Shown here one piece after another: positions 59,650-64,000 of a stretch of DNA of 64,000 nt. A model generated the notes under the pieces. It was not told the origin of the DNA. It did no database searches and saw only the letters and a list, made by a program, of their open reading frames with translations. This DNA is from Gibbula magus. Lineage: Eukaryota; Mollusca; Gastropoda; Trochida; Trochidae. Numbering within the stretch: the first letter of the stretch is position 1; each line of letters starts with the position of its first letter. A program made the translations under genes and the position numbers. The stretch lies in contig OW388297.1 of the NCBI GenBank assembly GCA_936450465.1, positions 63,796,063 through 63,860,062 of the forward strand, written 5' to 3'.

Positions 59650-60636
59650 TTATAAATTAACATCGATGCCGACGATGAATGTCGATGACGAAACCGGAAG
59701 TGGATCGACCACGAGAGTTGGGGCGGGGAACCCCCGTGTTATGTCGCCAAGTACAAGTCAAGACACCACGCTTTCCCAATGAAGCCGGATTCATCCGATT
59801 TGAAATGAAAGAAAAATGTCGACATTAAAAAAGTTGTCTCAATTTGGCTGGACAGGGCAAGCATTGTGTGATAATTATGGCGAGTGTTTGATGCTTGGGA
59901 CTGCCACAGGGCTGTGTATTTAACGCAATGACGTTATTGACGACTGTATCAACTCCCCACAGTTCTTTTGTCAGATTGTATCGGAATCCACAGCAAGAAG
60001 TCGGTGTACGGAGTCCGTCTATTAGCATGTTCCTAGGTAGTCGCTACTTCATCACGGCTCAATCACGGTTATCTAATGAGTAAATTAGCGTGAGCTACCG
60101 AATGCCAACAAAGCGGGAGCGCCCAACAAAGACGGGATTTAGCGCATTCCGGCGTCACGTGACGTCTTCCGCCAATCGCTGTTGAGCACCGTCGGCTCTG
60201 TCTCTTTGAAGTGTAAATCCAATTATGCGAGTGTGTAAACTGGCTGCAAGGCGATTACTGTCCCGCCTCTGCCTGCCCCTCAAATAACAAACTATAATCA
60301 GCCCTATTATGCGTGTCAACACACTCGCTCTAAGAAGCATATGGACTGAAAGGATTTAATTTCCTTTTAAACCACCCCGCTATTGATCGTAATTGGCTGG
60401 CGGCGAACATCAAAGGGAAAATATCGCGTTTTGATTGGAGGGCGGTAGATCAGAGGTGATACTCGTAGCACTAAGTGTGACCGCCTATTCACAGCGCAGT
60501 GAAGAAATTACACACATCGCACTGCTATGGCCAGTTGAGTTGAGTAGACGGAAGGCATAACAATATTGCAGCATCGGAGTAGCTTCTATCAGTCTGCCTG
60601 ACCCCAGTCCGTCACATCGCGATACAGTGTAACGGC
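59650..60636 (+). promoter_or_regulatory. CpG-rich putative promoter and 5' UTR
   Basis: A sharp rise in CpG and G+C against the AT-rich flanks. It includes four CCAAT/ATTGG-type words in or near GCCAATCGCT (60171), AATCCAATTATG (60217), GTAATTGGCTGG (60390) and TTGATTGGAGG (60431), plus CACGTGACGTC at 60156. It leads directly into the ATG at 60637. Confidence 0.45.
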
Positions 60637-60678
60637 ATGGCGGCTGTCCTACCCCACCCGCACCCGTACCATCTTCAG
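60637..60678 (+). CDS. Putative first coding exon of an unidentified gene
   Basis: ATG with G at -3 and G at +4 opens 14 codons (MAAVLPHPHPYHLQ) that end at a canonical donor CTTCAG|GTAAGT in phase 0. The peptide is His/Pro-rich, which is seen at the start of some transcription factors, but it is too short to identify. The following exon would have to lie beyond 64000, since no matching acceptor with conserved sequence is seen in the last 3 kb. Confidence 0.45.
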
Positions 60679-61982
60679 GTAAGTACCCCAGGTGGCCTGC
60701 CTGCGATTACCTACATAAGTACCTATTGTCATGTGTATACGTACCTCATTTGTCACCACTTACAGTAGCACTGAGTGTCACAATGAACGTATGTTACTGT
60801 AGGGTTCAACAACAACCAGCTGTGTACGTCTCTACCTCGGACCGAATCGTTTCTGTTACATGGGGTACTATAACTTATATTTATGAATACCAAACCATAT
60901 CAGTGTGTTAATGTTACTATTTCACTTTCGCGATGGAAACATCTAGTCATGTATTTTAAGTAATAGAAACATTTCGTCTAACTAAATCTGAACTACAGTA
61001 ACACAGATGACAGCTAGTAGAAGGGTACGATAATGAAAAGATTTTAAAATCAGTTTTCAGATAAAAGTTTTATGTGTCAATTTACCCCATAAGGCAATGG
61101 TGTAAATGCAATTATTTCATGTTCATTGAACGTTGTTGTGAAATATGATGGAATGTTTTGTTTGGATATTTATTCGAACTGAATGTAACTATAAATGTTT
61201 AAATGCATATGCATATTTTGTACAGGTGCAGTTGTATATAATAAAAAGTCGGTATATCTGTTGACGTAAGATTTGCTATGATTTTTTGTCTATATGAAAT
61301 GTAAATATACTGCAGTGAATGTTTTAATACATTTTTTCATTGTTTATTAGCCAGATATCTAGATAAGAATCATACTAGGGTGTTACTGATTCCTAAGCCA
61401 CGTGACACATTACATAGTACATATTTTTCACAAGATGATTGAAATAGTGGTTATTTGCAAACTTAAATCATTTCATCTGTCTAGATCTACATCAAAGATA
61501 GAAATATAAATCAAACAATATGTCATACAGGCATGTAACATTAACTGCTAGGCATGTTATATATATTTTAAAGAAATTGTAGAATGAAGATGCATCTCCG
61601 TAAATGCTAAACTGTATCAACTCAAACGAATAATATGGTAGTTTAAACTATTAAATAGCAGACATGAAACACAAACTCTATATAGACTAAATTGCTCTTA
61701 ACTTATAGTTCACAGTGTTTCTAGAAGCCGTCGAACTGACTGCTTCCCACTGAAAGCACTAACTCGTGTCCTTGTATATCCACATTTCCTATGTTGTCAG
61801 TTATTCAATATTCAATGGACTTTTACACGTTGACACACTATGGAGTATCCATTGATATTTTCAAATTGGGAAAACAGGTTTCTCATCTGACGCTTCATAT
61901 ATATATCCAAATTGGTTTAAAATTTGGTGCATCCCTTAACAGCTACATTACCTACTGTACACTTGAAGAAACACTTTATTTT

Positions 61983-61985
<3 letters not shown>

Positions 61986-62057
<72 letters not shown>
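61986..62057. repeat. (TA)n microsatellite
   Basis: An uninterrupted dinucleotide run of about 36 units. Smaller TA runs occur at 2690-2716 and 35543-35570. Confidence 0.97.
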
Positions 62058-62059
<2 letters not shown>

Positions 62060-62060
<1 letters not shown>

Positions 62061-63772
62061 TTCTCTCACTTTGTTAGATACTCACACGTATTCTGTTAAT
62101 CTGTCGTCAATACCATGACATTTTGAACAAAACCAAAACATTCCATGTCAAAGCAGTTTATTTATATTAAGGCCAAGGGTCCATAACCAAGATATACAAA
62201 AAATAGTTTGTAAAATATACATGTAATTTAAAGAATATTTTACTTTGTTATACATGTATAAATATAATACTGTACACGTCTGATTAGATTGTCCTGCGAT
62301 GTGCGTAACAATTATAATTGTCAAATTAATGCAAAGAAGGTTATTTTCAAAAATATTCATGTTGTTTGCAACCTCTTGTACACGTGACAAACGACGACTG
62401 CACTGTAACAGATGGGTTATACATGTAAATAATAGCCAATGGTTTGCCATCTACATTTATCATAGCTTGGAGGTAGGACATTACATATACATATACATTT
62501 AGTGTAATTTGAATGCATCATATTCAAATAATCTTTAAATAGTTGAACAATATTTTATTCTATTCAAGCAGATCTCTGAATATCTCATAAGTTACTTTTT
62601 ATCCTTCTCAAGTGCGTTTAGTTGAATATTTCCTCTAAATACCAGAGACTTAAATTAGTCTTGTTAACATAAACTGCTCATTGCTTAGAGTATCTAAGGA
62701 CAGTATCATGAAGGACCATACATCCAAATTCTATTGATAATTTATTTACCCGAGTATAGATATCACATGAGAAATGAGTACGTCACTGAGGGGGATTTTA
62801 ACTTGGGCTTTGATAACTGATAACTAGTATAACATATAACAACCTTTAAAATATTTATTTTTATTCGATGTATGTACAGGATCCGAAACAAGTTTAATAA
62901 CTTATAATAAAATATATTTCATTCAACATATATGATCATATATTTCAACATGAGCAAATTGGTAAATCTAATTCAAAGGGATCAATATTTATGATTATAT
63001 ATACTGTAAATTACACTATTTAATTATTATGTTTCGAAGTCGTATTCAAAGTTTAGAAATGTTTGATAAGAGACAGTAAGTGAATATTGTAAATATCACA
63101 CTTATCATTTCACATTGACACTTATGGTAAACATGTAAATCATTTGTTGATTGAAATATGATTAAGATTTACTTGCATATTACAATGTGTCTAACTTGTC
63201 CTTTGCAAAGATGCAATTTTACAAGAAGAGGCAAAAAATGTAAATTTTGCTTAAATGGGTTGTAACGTATGGAGAAGGAAAATGGGAAGAAACTGTGTTA
63301 TGTTGAGAAACATCAATAGCGCGTGTTTGTTTACAATTTGAAATATGCGTAAAATGATACCACTGACATTACACATTTCTAAACTTTGAATCTGTTTGAA
63401 GTTTGAAAACCGATATCTTCTAAAACCTCTGACAGGAGGAAACTTTCTCGATGATTGTTAGTGCACACTTTCATTACGATAATGTCCCACTTTCAGTACG
63501 TCGTGTTGCATTAGCATATTTCTAGACCATCTATCCAGTGTATATACACCAACTGAAGCGACAAATTAACATACATTACCAAAACATGTATCACTTTCTA
63601 CATTGATTGTAAGATTTCATATTTTAACTAAAATAAGTTTTTTGATTTTACTAAAATTAAAGTATTAATTAATATATATAATACATGATTTATGCTGCAT
63701 AAAGAAATTCATGTAGGTATATTTTGAAATTTCATATATATTGACTACAGTAATAAATGACCGAGAACGACA
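62060..63772. other. AT-rich DNA, possible first intron of the 60637 gene
   Basis: No exon or repeat recognised. Confidence 0.45.
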
Positions 63773-64000
63773 TTAAAGGGACACTGCGTCGAGGATAGAA
63801 ATAAGTCTCATCTTTATCTCACTAAGCTGATTAGAGTGTCTGCTAACGAGTTACATTTCATTTCACTGTCTACATGCAGTATTTTTATTACCAATTACTT
63901 CAATTGTCTGAAATTAGGTGTCTGTGACTTGTTAGCAGACATGTTAATCAGCACAGGTATATTACACATGATCTGATTTTTATTCTCGACGCGGTGTCCC
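63773..64000 (-). mobile_element. AAAGGGACACYGCGT MITE, copy 2 (cut by window end)
   Basis: Begins TTAAAGGGACACTGCGTCGA and is the near-perfect reverse complement of the 55801-56033 copy. The last few bases of the right terminal repeat fall beyond 64000. Confidence 0.85.

Noticed and set aside
61791..62118. Frames across the TA microsatellite
   Set aside because: The repeated Tyr-Ile translation is the dinucleotide run itself.

Overview
The window is nuclear DNA of an animal, most likely a mollusc and plausibly a bivalve. Its genes have introns with GT..AG splice sites. It carries a metazoan-type tRNA-Leu, a tRNA-derived SINE ending in the (CTCA)n tail typical of molluscs, LINE relics of three kinds, many short inverted-repeat transposons, and the GTCCGTCC-type dispersed repeats common in bivalve genomes. 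Base composition is AT-rich outside the genes, and coding DNA fills only a few percent of the sequence.

Two protein genes can be read with confidence, both on the + strand. (1) 8114-11490 is the 3' part (four coding exons, 229 residues and the stop) of an SLC30A/ZnT zinc transporter of the ZnT2/3/4/8 group; the exons for the first four membrane helices must lie upstream of the window. (2) 26044-34167 is a complete five-exon methionine-R-sulfoxide reductase B gene (182 residues) with a mitochondrial-type N-terminus. A tRNA-Leu(UAG) gene lies on the - strand at 35634-35715. Near the right end, 59650-60678 looks like a promoter followed by the first coding exon of an unidentified gene (14 codons, then a canonical donor at 60679) that would continue to the right.

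The rest is mobile and repetitive DNA. 1-7980 holds GTCCGTCC-type dispersed repeats and a CR1-like LINE 3' end. 11990-26000 holds hAT-, Harbinger- and Tc1-type MITEs, a SINE and a LINE 3' relic. The reductase introns contain several MITEs, one inserted exactly at a splice donor. 36.5-42 kb is a graveyard of two LINEs with nested insertions. 43.85-49.44 kb is a 35-bp satellite of about 160 units with higher-order duplications. 56.83-58.42 kb is a 44-bp satellite whose units alternate between two subtypes, one with a perfect CRE (TGACGTCA). Long reading frames across the 35-bp satellite are an artefact of a unit lacking stop codons in all three frames of one strand.

The most unusual signals are a family of ultra-short elements (31 and 35 bp, little more than two joined terminal repeats, plus a 444-bp member), all flanked by 7-bp target duplications; a MITE whose 11-bp target duplication contains the 5' splice site of reductase exon 2; and a fourfold tandem duplication of the splice acceptor of the third ZnT exon.
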